From the NCBI GenBank assembly GCA_018371855.1, contig JAHAKD010000006.1, forward strand, positions 78,741-142,740: 64,000 nucleotides of DNA, read 5' to 3'. Shown piece by piece: positions 24,113 to 31,925 of the stretch (its first letter is position 1; every line of letters begins with the position of its first letter). Both the position numbers and the translations under genes were made by a program. The notes beneath the pieces are model-generated. The model was not told the origin of the DNA and did not search any database. It saw nothing but the letters and a program-made list of their open reading frames with translations. The DNA comes from Clostridium sp. (GTDB lineage: Bacteria > Bacillota > Clostridia > TANB77 > CAG-508).

Positions 24113-24352
24113 ATGCCAAAACATCATGAGAAAACAACATATGTTTCTGAGATAAGTGCGATGATTGAAGCATTTATAAGGAAACCTCCGGAAAGTGTTG
24201 ATTCTGATGAAGCGCTAAGCATCGAGGCGAAACTTTCTGACATTACAAAAGCAGTACGAGATTTGCTTGAGGATGAAGAGTTGCCTGATGTACAAGATAT
24301 GTTGAAAGCATATCGAGACCAAGTTAAAGAATTGACACAAGGACAGGCTTGA
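24113..24352 (+). CDS. Small acidic orphan protein, unknown function, foreign-looking codon use
   Basis: This 79 aa protein is not recognised. It is predicted helical throughout: an amphipathic start, IEAFIRKPPESVDSDEALSI, then LSDITKAVRDLLEDEELPDV and a final helix. It is acidic, with no signal or membrane segment. AGGAGG lies at the right distance from ATG 24113, behind a near-consensus promoter. Codon use departs from the neighbours in the same manner as the gene at 2596: leucine is TTG, CTT or CTA and never TTA, and GAG, GCG and CGA are common. A perfect hairpin spans its stop. It looks like a compact, independently expressed acquired gene; a small antitoxin- or regulator-like role is conceivable but unsupported. 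Confidence 0.75.
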   Translation: MPKHHEKTTYVSEISAMIEAFIRKPPESVDSDEALSIEAKLSDITKAVRDLLEDEELPDVQDMLKAYRDQVKELTQGQA

Positions 24353-24362
24353 AGCCTGTCCT
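24340..24362 (+). terminator. GC-rich hairpin spanning the stop of the small orphan gene
   Basis: AGGACAGGC and GCCTGTCCT pair around TTGAA, which includes the TGA stop. No T-run follows, so it may be a stability or attenuation hairpin rather than a full terminator. Confidence 0.6.
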
Positions 24363-24384
24363 ATCTATATATAAGGTGGTATTT

Positions 24385-25428
24385 ATGAGAATAAATTATA
24401 ATAGATTAAATAGAGAAATAAGAATGGATAAAGTAAGTAAAATTGTTGAATTTTTCAAAACGCAAGGCTATAAATTTGAAACTAAAAATTATAATATGTT
24501 AAATAATATGGCTAGGTTGAATCTTATAGCTGATACAATTGAAAGAATTTCCCCTGGATATAGGCAAAGTTTTAGAAAATTTGAAGAAAAAAAGCCAGAA
24601 AGTAAACAAATAGAATTAGAATATGATTTTGATTTACATGAAGTCATGGAATCAGCAGAAGGAATACCAACAACAGAAAAAGCTTTAGAAATATTTTATT
24701 CAAATAATATTGCACATACTTGTAGAGATGCACAGAAAAAAATGTTAGGAGATATGCTTAAAGAAAAGAATAAGGAAAATGCAGGCTATGAAAGCTTAAT
24801 GTATCACTTTAACAGTAAAGAAATAGATCAAATTGCGAAATTAGCACAGAGATATTTTATTGCCCAAAGCAATATGAATACTAGGGTTGTCGATATTGCT
24901 AAAAGACAATTATCAAGATTTGGAATAAGTATTGATGAAATTGAAACTTTAAGAGAAAGGGGCTATGATGTATTAGCTAAAGGATATGTAGATTGCATGG
25001 CAATAAAAGTAGAGGCAGTAGACAAAGTCGTAGATTTATTAAAAGAAGATAAAACACAATCTTTTGGATTAGCGAAAATTGTTAATAGGAATACAGGAAA
25101 AGAGGAAAGCCTTTTTGTAATGGATGTACCTTGTTTTGGTCAGATGTCTGTTCATATATTGGCTCCGATATATGATGAAAAACTAATTACGACATTAACA
25201 GAACATGAATATAAATATCCAATTTGTAATATAGATAATGTTTTATTAATAGATAGAGCATCTGAATATCAAGAAAGTTTTATGTTACAAGATACACCAG
25301 AATTGATAGAATCTTTAAGAAAGCTAAAGTCACGTAAAGAAGCACATGAGATTGCTGTAAAAGCTGGCTTCGAAAAGGACGAACTTGAAATGTTATATCA
25401 AACAAATGAAGAAGGAGATGAAAGATAA
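24385..25428 (+). CDS. Conserved-looking hypothetical protein, unknown function
   Basis: This 347 aa soluble protein is not recognised. The N-terminal region (RINYNRLNREIRMDKVSKIVEFFKTQG) is helical and basic. The centre, around YDFDLHEVMESAEGIPTTEKALEIF and MLGDMLKEKNKENAGYESLM, is acidic and helical. A more globular alpha/beta part contains DVLAKGYVDCMAIKVEAVDKVVDLL, ESLFVMDVPCFGQMSVHIL and YPICNIDNVLLIDRA. The C-terminus is charged and helical. The ATG at 24385 follows AAGGTGG. The stop codon overlaps the start of the next gene (TAATG), so the two are translationally coupled. The composition is native, unlike the small gene upstream. Confidence 0.7.
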   Translation: MRINYNRLNREIRMDKVSKIVEFFKTQGYKFETKNYNMLNNMARLNLIADTIERISPGYRQSFRKFEEKKPESKQIELEYDFDLHEVMESAEGIPTTEKALEIFYSNNIAHTCRDAQKKMLGDMLKEKNKENAGYESLMYHFNSKEIDQIAKLAQRYFIAQSNMNTRVVDIAKRQLSRFGISIDEIETLRERGYDVLAKGYVDCMAIKVEAVDKVVDLLKEDKTQSFGLAKIVNRNTGKEESLFVMDVPCFGQMSVHILAPIYDEKLITTLTEHEYKYPICNIDNVLLIDRASEYQESFMLQDTPELIESLRKLKSRKEAHEIAVKAGFEKDELEMLYQTNEEGDER

Positions 25429-25799
25429 TGGATAAAGATATATTAAAATATTTAGCAAAGAATAATTATTTAAAAGAAAAATTAGAAGTAATAGATAATT
25501 TAATAAAAAAACAAGAGTATAAAGAGGCATATTTTAAATTAGCAGCAATTTTAGAATTTATAAATGTTAAATACATAAAACATAAATATAACATAAATAT
25601 GCCAAATTCAACTGTAATAAATATAGTAAATACATATGAAGATAGAGACGAAAAATTATTTAAAGAAATGCTAGCTATAAATGCTGAATATAGCCAAATA
25701 GATACAAATGATGTAACAATGGATGAGGTGGAATATTTAGCTGGTATGGTAGATACAATATATGAGTATATGTTAAAAAGTACAGGTGAATTTATATAA
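25428..25799 (+). CDS. Small helical hypothetical protein coupled to the gene upstream
   Basis: The 123 aa protein is not recognised. It appears helical: an N-terminal DILKYLAKNNYLKEKLEVIDNLIKKQEYKEAYFKLAAILEF region that looks like a helical-repeat or HEPN-like bundle, then IKHKYNINMPNSTVINIVNTYEDRDEKLFKEM and a final EVEYLAGMVDTIYEYML helix. There is no membrane segment. The start codon overlaps the stop of the preceding gene, so both are probably made in fixed ratio and may interact. A copy of the dispersed palindrome follows. Confidence 0.65.
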   Translation: MDKDILKYLAKNNYLKEKLEVIDNLIKKQEYKEAYFKLAAILEFINVKYIKHKYNINMPNSTVINIVNTYEDRDEKLFKEMLAINAEYSQIDTNDVTMDEVEYLAGMVDTIYEYMLKSTGEFI

Positions 25800-25805
25800 A
25801 ATATA

Positions 25806-25860
25806 GGAATCCGGGGACGTTCTTCGAATCCATAATTTAGGCAAAAAAGTAACGTCCTAA
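25806..25860. repeat. GGGACGTTCC palindromic repeat, copy 4 (variant)
   Basis: GGAATCC and GAATCC-type arms flank CGGGGACGTTCTTC. A second imperfect hairpin, TTTAGGC with the complementary AGCCTA-type strand, follows and includes another AACGTCC core in reverse orientation. Confidence 0.65.
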
Positions 25861-25866
25861 AGCCTA

Positions 25867-25895
25867 TTTACAAATTATGTAGACTGTTATATAAT
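25867..25895 (+). promoter_or_regulatory. Promoter of the small membrane-protein gene
   Basis: TTTACA at 25867-25872 and TATAAT at 25890-25895 are separated by 17 bases. Confidence 0.7.
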
Positions 25896-25928
25896 ATAGG
25901 GGAAAAATAAAGGAAAAAGGAGTAAAAA

Positions 25929-26441
25929 ATGGATAAATTTAAGAAGTATCTTAAATATGCATTACTATTGGTATTACTGTTTATATTTGTCTCAATAATG
26001 TCAAAATTGCTAATAATATCAATGTATAAGCCAAAAGAATGTACAGTATTATTTGAAAATCCAAAGATAGAAATAATAGACTCTAAAGCAACAAATGCAA
26101 ATGGATATATTTATGGTTGTATAACGAATACTACTGGAAGTACAATAGAAAATAAATTTATAAAATTAGATTGTTATTCAGAATATGATAATAATATAAA
26201 TACAGGATATGCACAAATATTTAAATTAGAGCCAGACGAGAGCCAATATTTTACTATAAAATATAAATGCCAAGGAACAGAAAGAGTAGAAATTTCAATG
26301 TCAGATACAGCACCAGATTATTTATTAAATCCTATAGATATCGAACTTACTCAAACTCAAAAAATGGCCCTTTTATTTGGAGGATTAATAGTAATTTATT
26401 ATATGCCAGTTGGATATTTATTTGGACTTTTCCCATTTTAA
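25929..26441 (+). CDS. Two-pass membrane protein with an extracytoplasmic FxLYD-like domain
   Basis: The 170 aa protein has an N-terminal membrane helix (LKYALLLVLLFIFVSIMSKLLIISM, residues 9-33) and a C-terminal one (MALLFGGLIVIYYMPVGYLF, about 145-165). Between them lies a beta-rich domain of about 105 residues. NANGYIYGCITNTTGSTIENKFIKLDCYSE and the later LEPDESQYFTIKYKCQG follow the strand pattern of FxLYD immunoglobulin-like domains, which occur in Gram-positive surface proteins. No function can be assigned. AAAGGAG precedes the start, and the gene has its own promoter and terminator. Confidence 0.65.
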   Translation: MDKFKKYLKYALLLVLLFIFVSIMSKLLIISMYKPKECTVLFENPKIEIIDSKATNANGYIYGCITNTTGSTIENKFIKLDCYSEYDNNINTGYAQIFKLEPDESQYFTIKYKCQGTERVEISMSDTAPDYLLNPIDIELTQTQKMALLFGGLIVIYYMPVGYLFGLFPF

Positions 26442-26497
26442 TAAATAAACTGATAAAAATACTTGAATTTTTATTAATTACATTGTAATATAGTTGA

Positions 26498-26545
26498 TAG
26501 CAATAAAAATATTTTAAATATATAAATATTTTTATTGCTATTTTA
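26498..26545 (+). terminator. Long AT-rich hairpin terminator before mreB
   Basis: Sixteen-base arms TAGCAATAAAAATATT and AATATTTTTATTGCTA flank a short AT loop and are followed by TTTT. Confidence 0.75.
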
Positions 26546-26551
26546 AATTTT

Positions 26552-26580
26552 TTGTAATATAATTGTAACAGACTTGTAAT
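26552..26580 (+). promoter_or_regulatory. Putative mreB promoter
   Basis: TTGTAA at 26552-26557 and TGTAAT at 26575-26580 have 17-base spacing, just after the preceding terminator. Confidence 0.45.
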
Positions 26581-26603
26581 AATAATAGAAAAGGAGAGTA
26601 TCA

Positions 26604-27608
26604 ATGTTTGGTTTTGGTCAAGATATAGGAATAGATTTAGGTACAGCCACAGTAATTGCATATGTTAAAGGCAAAGGTATCGTATTAAGAGAACCTTCTG
26701 TTGTTGCTGTAGATAAAAATTCTGGAGATGTTCTTGCGGTAGGTCAGGAAGCAAGAAGAATGCTAGGAAGAACACCGGGAAATATCGTAGCCACTAGACC
26801 ATTAAGAGACGGGGTAATATCAGATTATACAGTAACAGAAAAAATGTTAAAATATTTTATAAATAAAGTGTGTGGAAAATTTATATTTGCACCAAGAATT
26901 ATGATATGTATACCATCTCAAGTAACAGAAGTAGAAAAAAGAGCAGTAATAGATGCAGCATCACAAGCTGGTGCTCGTAAAGTATACTTAATAGAAGAAC
27001 CAATAGCGGCAGCAATAGGTGCAGGAATAGACATTTCTAAACCTTGTGGTAACATGATTGTAGATATTGGTGGTGGAACTACAGACATTGCTGTAATCTC
27101 TTTAGGAGGTTCTGTTGTTAGTACATCATTAAAAGTTGCAGGGGATAAATTAGATGAAGCAATAGTAAAATATATAAAAAGAAAACACAATATAATGATA
27201 GGTGAAAGAACCGCAGAAGACTTAAAAATTAATATAGGTTGTGTTTATCCAAAAATACAAGACGTAGAAATGGATATAAGAGGAAGAGATTTATCAACAG
27301 GTTTACCAAAAACAATTACAGTATATTCTAGCGAAATGTTAGAAGCTTTAATAGAACCAGCAATGATGATTGTAGATGCAGTTCATTCTGTTTTAGAAAG
27401 AACTCCACCAGAACTTGCAGCAGATATAAGCGACAGAGGGATATATATGACAGGTGGAGGTTGTTTAGTAGACGGTCTAGATAAATTATTACAAGAAAAA
27501 ACTGGAATAAATGTAATGATAGCAGAAGACGCAATTTCTTGTGTAGCATTAGGAACAGGAAAAGCATTAGACAATCTTGATGCACTTGATGGTAAAACAA
27601 GAAAATAA
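26604..27608 (+). CDS. mreB: Rod-shape-determining actin homologue MreB/Mbl
   Basis: This actin-fold ATPase polymerises under the membrane and directs elongasome movement and cell-wall insertion. The 334 aa protein starts FGFGQDIGIDLGTATVIAYVKGKGIVLREPS, with the phosphate-1 loop, and has ICIPSQVTEVEKRAVIDAA, YLIEEPIAAAIGAG, the phosphate-2 loop MIVDIGGGTTDIAVISLGG and the C-terminal ISDRGIYMTGGGCLVDGLDKLL. The short FGFGQD start resembles Mbl-type proteins of Bacillus. MreC and MreD are not adjacent, which also favours an Mbl-like solitary paralogue. AAAGGAG precedes the ATG. Confidence 0.95.
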   Translation: MFGFGQDIGIDLGTATVIAYVKGKGIVLREPSVVAVDKNSGDVLAVGQEARRMLGRTPGNIVATRPLRDGVISDYTVTEKMLKYFINKVCGKFIFAPRIMICIPSQVTEVEKRAVIDAASQAGARKVYLIEEPIAAAIGAGIDISKPCGNMIVDIGGGTTDIAVISLGGSVVSTSLKVAGDKLDEAIVKYIKRKHNIMIGERTAEDLKINIGCVYPKIQDVEMDIRGRDLSTGLPKTITVYSSEMLEALIEPAMMIVDAVHSVLERTPPELAADISDRGIYMTGGGCLVDGLDKLLQEKTGINVMIAEDAISCVALGTGKALDNLDALDGKTRK

Positions 27609-27674
27609 GTTATTATTAAAGTATTCCGATAAAATGTATATATTAAGAAGAATAGCCCTCTTCATTTATATATC

Positions 27675-27707
27675 AAGCACTTTGTTTTTTAGCGAGGTGC
27701 TTTTTTT
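27675..27707 (+). terminator. mreB terminator
   Basis: AAGCACTT pairs with the AGGTGCTT strand (one G-T pair) around a loop of about 12 bases, followed by seven Ts. The rest of 27609-27800 shows nothing else recognisable. Confidence 0.7.
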
Positions 27708-27800
27708 GTATATAATTATCTTAAAAACTTACAAGTTGATAGGCTTAACCAATTTAACACTTTATGCCAAAGAACATATACTATATAAGAAGGTGATTAC

Positions 27801-28151
27801 ATGCAGGAATTTATACCAAATGCAATATTATGGACACTTGCACTATATGGTTTAATAGAAATTGCAAAAACTATAAGATATTATTTTGCTTGTACAAAAT
27901 TTAAACAAGATGGAATATATTTAATTATAGCAGCTAAAAATCAAGAGGATAGAATAGAGTGTTTTACGAGAAATATAATTTGCAAATTATTATATGGAAA
28001 AGAAGAGTTAACAAAAGGAATTATAATGGTAGACTTGGACTCGACTGATGATACATACGAGATAATCTCGAAATTAGCAAAAGATTATAATTTTATAAAA
28101 GCTTCGGATTGGAATGAGTGTAAAGAGATAATGGATGAAATTTCAAAATAG
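27801..28151 (+). CDS. Small membrane-anchored protein with a GT2-like fragment
   Basis: This 116 aa protein starts after AGAAGGTG and has an N-terminal membrane helix (AILWTLALYGLIEIAKTI). Then IYLIIAAKNQEDRIECFTRNIICKLL and GIIMVDLDSTDDTYEIISKLAKDY recall the nucleotide-binding half of family 2 glycosyltransferases, including an acidic D-L-D-S-T-D-D patch in place of the usual DD/DGS. The rest of a GT2 catalytic domain is missing, so it cannot be an ordinary glycosyltransferase. It may be a family of short proteins of sporulating Clostridia; I cannot name it. Confidence 0.6.
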   Translation: MQEFIPNAILWTLALYGLIEIAKTIRYYFACTKFKQDGIYLIIAAKNQEDRIECFTRNIICKLLYGKEELTKGIIMVDLDSTDDTYEIISKLAKDYNFIKASDWNECKEIMDEISK

Positions 28152-28153
28152 AT

Positions 28154-28182
28154 TTGTTAATATCTATCTAATGTGATAAAAT
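28154..28182 (+). promoter_or_regulatory. Promoter of recD2
   Basis: TTGTTA at 28154-28159 and TAAAAT at 28177-28182 are 17 bases apart. Confidence 0.6.
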
Positions 28183-28221
28183 TATTGCATTATCAGGTAA
28201 ACTGTAGAAAAGAGGGTAAAA

Positions 28222-30444
28222 GTGGAACTTTCAGGACAACTAACAGAAATAATATATCAAAATGAAGTTAATAGTTATTTAATTGGAATATTAGAAAACG
28301 AAGAAGATACTATTACAATAGTAGGGTATATGCCTTTTTTAGTAGAGGGAGATTATATTAAGGTTATAGGAAATTTTGTAACACATAAAGAATATGGGAA
28401 GCAATTTAAAGTAGAAACTTTCGAAAAGATAATGCCAAAAACATTAGATTCGTTAGAAAAATATTTATCGAATGGTACAATAAAAGGAATTGGTCCTGCA
28501 ACAGCTAAAAAAATCGTAGCAACATTTGGGGAAGATACAATAAATGTATTTAAATTCGAACCAGAGAAATTAACCCAAATAAAAGGAATTACTAAAGAAA
28601 AAGCTATAGAGATGGCACAATGCTTTGTAGAAAACTGGGAGTTATGGCAAATTGTTGGTTTTTTAGATAATTTCGGAATAAGTCCAGCAAATGCAAAAAC
28701 TATATATAAAAAGTTAGGAACACAAACAATTGATGAAATTGAATCAAACCCATATATATTAATAGATCTAGTCAAAGGTGTGGACTTTGCAAAGCTAGAT
28801 AAATATGCATTAGAAAATGGATTCGAGATAAACAACTATAAAAGGATTAAATGTGGAATAAAATATAGTTTAGTAAAAATTACATATAATGGTCATTGCT
28901 GTACATTAGAAGCTAATTTAATAAAATATGTTAAAGAACTTTTAAAAGTTGAAGATGATGACATAGAGCATTGTTTAATAGATTTAAATGTAAAAGAAGA
29001 AATAGTAATAGAAAAGAGAGAAGACGAAAACTGGGTATATAGTAAAGAAATATATGATGCAGAGGCTAATATTGCAAGTAAGTTAATATTATTAGATTCA
29101 ACACAAAATATAAAAAGAATAGACAGTTTTGATAGCGAATTAGAAAAAATAGAAAAAGCAGGAAATATAAATTTATCTACAAAGCAAGAAGAAGCTATAC
29201 AAGCAATAAATTCTAATAATGTTGTAATAATAACAGGAGGTCCAGGTACAGGTAAAACAACTATCATAAAAAATGTTATAGATATTTATAAGTCACATGG
29301 TAAGAAGGTAGTTTTATGTGCACCAACTGGACGAGCTGCAAAAAGAATGACAGAAATGACTGGTGAAGAAGCTAAAACATTACATAGATTATTAGAAATA
29401 GGCAAAATAGAAAAAGCCAATGAATTTACTATAATGAATTATGAAGTAGCGCCAATAGATGCAGATGTAATAATTGTAGATGAGGCATCTATGGTAGATA
29501 TATACTTAATGAATTACCTATTAAATGGTATTTACCAAGGAACAAAACTTATTTTAGTAGGTGATACAGACCAACTTCCTTCTGTTGGACCAGGTAGTGT
29601 TTTAAAAGATATAATAAATTCAGAGCGAATAAAAACAATCTTTTTAGATGAAATTTTTAGACAAGCTGCTCAAAGTAAAATAATTGTTAATTCACATAAG
29701 GTAAATGATGGGGAATATTTCTTAGAAAAAGAAGAACAAGAAGGTTTAAAAGATGATTTCTTCTATATAAAAGAAAAGAGCCAAGATATAATGTTAGATC
29801 AAATAATTTCGCTATGTAAAGGAAGATTAAAGAACTTTGGAGATTATGATTTCTTCGAAAATATTCAGATTCTTTCACCTACAAAAAAAGGATTGTTAGG
29901 AACTAAAGAGTTAAACAAAAGATTACAAGAGGAATTAAATCCTTCAAATGACGAAAAAAAAGAGAAAAAAGTAGGAGAGGTTATTTTTAGAGAAGGCGAC
30001 AGAGTAATGCAAGTAAAAAATAACTATGATATTTACTGGGAAAAAGGTAATACACGTAGTTTAACTTACGAAAATGGAACTGGTATATTTAATGGAGAAC
30101 TTGGAAAAATACTAAAAATAGATTTCTTGAACAAGCAAATAAAAATATTATTTGACGACGAAAAAGAAGCATGGTATGCATTTTCCGATATGGATCAGAT
30201 AGAACATGCATATGCAATAACTGTTCACAAAGCACAGGGTAGTGAATTTGATGTTGTAATAATGGTTGTAACGCAGTCTTCTGCAATGTTACTTACAAGA
30301 AACTTACTGTATACTGGACTAACAAGAGCAAAAAAATTACTTATATTAATAGGAAATGATAATGTGGTAAAATTTATGATACAAAATGCAGATACCAAAA
30401 TACGTAATACAGGATTAGAGTATAAACTAAAAATGATATCTTAA
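28222..30444 (+). CDS. recD2: ATP-dependent RecD2-like DNA helicase
   Basis: RecD2 is a 5' to 3' SF1B helicase acting without RecBC in repair. The 740 aa protein has an N-terminal OB domain (residues 1-75), tandem helix-hairpin-helix motifs (IKGIGPATAKKIV, LTQIKGITKEKA), and the helicase core. Motif I GGPGTGKTTIIKN lies near residue 340, Ia is LCAPTGRAAKRM, II is IIVDEASMVD, III is LVGDTDQLPSVGPGSVLKD. A beta-hairpin domain is followed by motif V AITVHKAQGSEFD and VI LLYTGLTRAKK. The start is GTG 28222 behind AAGAGGG. It is separated from comF by 30 bases, suggesting a shared transcript. Confidence 0.95.
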   Translation: MELSGQLTEIIYQNEVNSYLIGILENEEDTITIVGYMPFLVEGDYIKVIGNFVTHKEYGKQFKVETFEKIMPKTLDSLEKYLSNGTIKGIGPATAKKIVATFGEDTINVFKFEPEKLTQIKGITKEKAIEMAQCFVENWELWQIVGFLDNFGISPANAKTIYKKLGTQTIDEIESNPYILIDLVKGVDFAKLDKYALENGFEINNYKRIKCGIKYSLVKITYNGHCCTLEANLIKYVKELLKVEDDDIEHCLIDLNVKEEIVIEKREDENWVYSKEIYDAEANIASKLILLDSTQNIKRIDSFDSELEKIEKAGNINLSTKQEEAIQAINSNNVVIITGGPGTGKTTIIKNVIDIYKSHGKKVVLCAPTGRAAKRMTEMTGEEAKTLHRLLEIGKIEKANEFTIMNYEVAPIDADVIIVDEASMVDIYLMNYLLNGIYQGTKLILVGDTDQLPSVGPGSVLKDIINSERIKTIFLDEIFRQAAQSKIIVNSHKVNDGEYFLEKEEQEGLKDDFFYIKEKSQDIMLDQIISLCKGRLKNFGDYDFFENIQILSPTKKGLLGTKELNKRLQEELNPSNDEKKEKKVGEVIFREGDRVMQVKNNYDIYWEKGNTRSLTYENGTGIFNGELGKILKIDFLNKQIKILFDDEKEAWYAFSDMDQIEHAYAITVHKAQGSEFDVVIMVVTQSSAMLLTRNLLYTGLTRAKKLLILIGNDNVVKFMIQNADTKIRNTGLEYKLKMIS

Positions 30445-30474
30445 TTTGAATTGGGGGCTAATTTAAGGAGGTAC

Positions 30475-31134
30475 ATGAATCTTTTTAATGCAGTTCTCAA
30501 TTTATTTTTTCCAAAAACATGTGGTATATGTGAAAAAATATGTACAAGTGCAATATGTAGTGTATGCAAAAAGAAATTAGAAAAAATAACAATTCCACAC
30601 AGAAAATGCTTTTTAGAAATAACAGGTATATACTATGATGAACATATGCACATTTTTAAATATGAAGGGCTTATAAAAGAAAAAATTAGACAATATAAAT
30701 TTGGTAACCAAGCTTATTTATGTGAGTTTTTTGCAGAAATAATTTATTCTAATAAAAAAATTATGAAATATATAAATAAGTATGATTATATAATACCAAT
30801 TCCTTTACACAAATATAGAAATAGAGAAAGGGGGTACAACCAATCATTTTTAATATTGAAGGCATTAGCAAAAAAGAATAAAAATATAATTATTAAAAAT
30901 AATATATTACAAAAACAGAGAAATATAAAACCTCAAAGTAGTTTGAATAAATTAGAAAGAAAAAATAACATAAAGAATGCATATACTATAACAAATAAGT
31001 TAGAAATAAAAAATAGGAAGATACTGTTATTTGATGATGTTTTTACAACAGGAAGTACCACAAATGAATGTAGTAGAGTTCTTAAAGAAAATGGAGCTAA
31101 AAAAATAGGTGTATTAACAATAGCAAAAGATTAA
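30475..31134 (+). CDS. comFC: ComF-family amidophosphoribosyltransferase-like protein
   Basis: ComFC-like proteins support DNA uptake and recombination and have a phosphoribosyltransferase fold. The 219 aa protein begins with LFFPKTCGICEKICTSAICSVCKKKL, a four-cysteine zinc-finger-like region. RERGYNQSFLILKAL is the conserved central segment, and the PRPP-binding loop is ILLFDDVFTTGSTTNECSRVL near residue 180. ATG 30475 is chosen because AAGGAGGT sits 9 bases upstream; an in-frame ATG at 30451 would precede that site. Position after recD2 is consistent with a repair/recombination operon. Confidence 0.88.
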   Translation: MNLFNAVLNLFFPKTCGICEKICTSAICSVCKKKLEKITIPHRKCFLEITGIYYDEHMHIFKYEGLIKEKIRQYKFGNQAYLCEFFAEIIYSNKKIMKYINKYDYIIPIPLHKYRNRERGYNQSFLILKALAKKNKNIIIKNNILQKQRNIKPQSSLNKLERKNNIKNAYTITNKLEIKNRKILLFDDVFTTGSTTNECSRVLKENGAKKIGVLTIAKD

Positions 31135-31149
31135 TAGATTTAAGAAATA

Positions 31150-31175
31150 AGCATCTAGCTAATATACTAGATGCT
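31150..31175. terminator. Shared terminator of convergent comF and spoVT
   Basis: AGCATCTAG and CTAGATGCT flank an eight-base loop between the two stop codons. A-rich and T-rich flanks on both sides allow function in either direction. Confidence 0.65.
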
Positions 31176-31180
31176 AAAAT

Positions 31181-31735
31181 TTATATTTCCATTTGACTTC
31201 CTAAAAAGCTAGCAGCAGATTGTGCAACTTTTGCTTCAACATCAGTCATTTTAGTAGATGCTTCTTTAGAAAGTAAAATTACAGTTCCAATGGAATCTCC
31301 ATTAGAAATAATCGGATATACAATCTGAGAATTATACCTTTTATCTTTTTTATCATTTTTTACAATAGGAACAGATAAATTGTTGTTTTTATCACTTTTA
31401 TACACCTCTTTATCCTCCATTATTTGCTCAATTTCTTTGCTTAAACTTTGTTCTAAGTAATCTTTTTTGGAACCACCGGCAACAGCAATTACAGTATCTT
31501 TATCTGTTATGCAAGCAATATGTCCTGTCGTTTTTGCCAAAGTTTCAGCATATCCAAGAGCAAATTCTGATAATTCACCAATAGGAGAATATTTTTTTAA
31601 TATAACTTCGCCTTCTTTATCTGTAAAGATTTCTAAAGGGTCACCTTCTTTTATTCTTAAAGTTTTTCTTATTTCTTTTGGAATAACAACTCTACCTAAA
31701 TCATCAATTCTTCTCACTACTCCAGTTGCTTTCAT
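31181..31735 (-). CDS. spoVT: Stage V sporulation protein T, AbrB-family regulator
   Basis: SpoVT is the forespore transcription factor that tunes sigma-G-dependent genes. The 184 aa protein has an N-terminal AbrB swapped-hairpin DNA-binding domain, MKATGVVRRIDDLGRVVIPKEIRKTLRIKEGDPLEIF (residues 1-37 or so), and a C-terminal GAF-like domain (residues 55-182, ELSEFALGYAETLAKTTGHIACITD and DSIGTVILLSKEA). Length matches Bacillus SpoVT (178 aa), and the GAF domain separates it from AbrB and Abh. AGGAGG precedes the start on the minus strand. It is transcribed divergently from alaS. Confidence 0.93.
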   Translation of the reverse strand: MKATGVVRRIDDLGRVVIPKEIRKTLRIKEGDPLEIFTDKEGEVILKKYSPIGELSEFALGYAETLAKTTGHIACITDKDTVIAVAGGSKKDYLEQSLSKEIEQIMEDKEVYKSDKNNNLSVPIVKNDKKDKRYNSQIVYPIISNGDSIGTVILLSKEASTKMTDVEAKVAQSAASFLGSQMEI

Positions 31736-31820
31736 ATTTTTCCTCCTTTTTACTTTGTCTAAAATTAGTATTTCTAGAAAAAATTAAATTATACACTAAA
31801 AGATAAAAATATGATAAATC

Positions 31821-31849
31821 TTGCAATTTACAGCATAATATAATATAAT
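31821..31849 (+). promoter_or_regulatory. Promoter of alaS
   Basis: TTGCAA at 31821-31826 and TATAAT at 31844-31849 have a 17-base spacer. No T-box leader is present between it and the gene. Confidence 0.65.
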
Positions 31850-31925
31850 TTAAATGCGTAAAATTTAAGCTGATTACAACATAATTGGTATTACAAATTA
31901 AACGCAAATGAGAGGGAGAATGAAA

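Noticed and set aside
23973..24155. Open frame upstream of the small orphan gene
   Set aside because: It spans the near-consensus promoter and ribosome site of the gene at 24113 and encodes no recognisable protein.
27577..27855. Open frame overlapping the end of mreB and the start of the next gene
   Set aside because: It runs through the mreB terminator, has no ribosome site and overlaps better genes in other frames.
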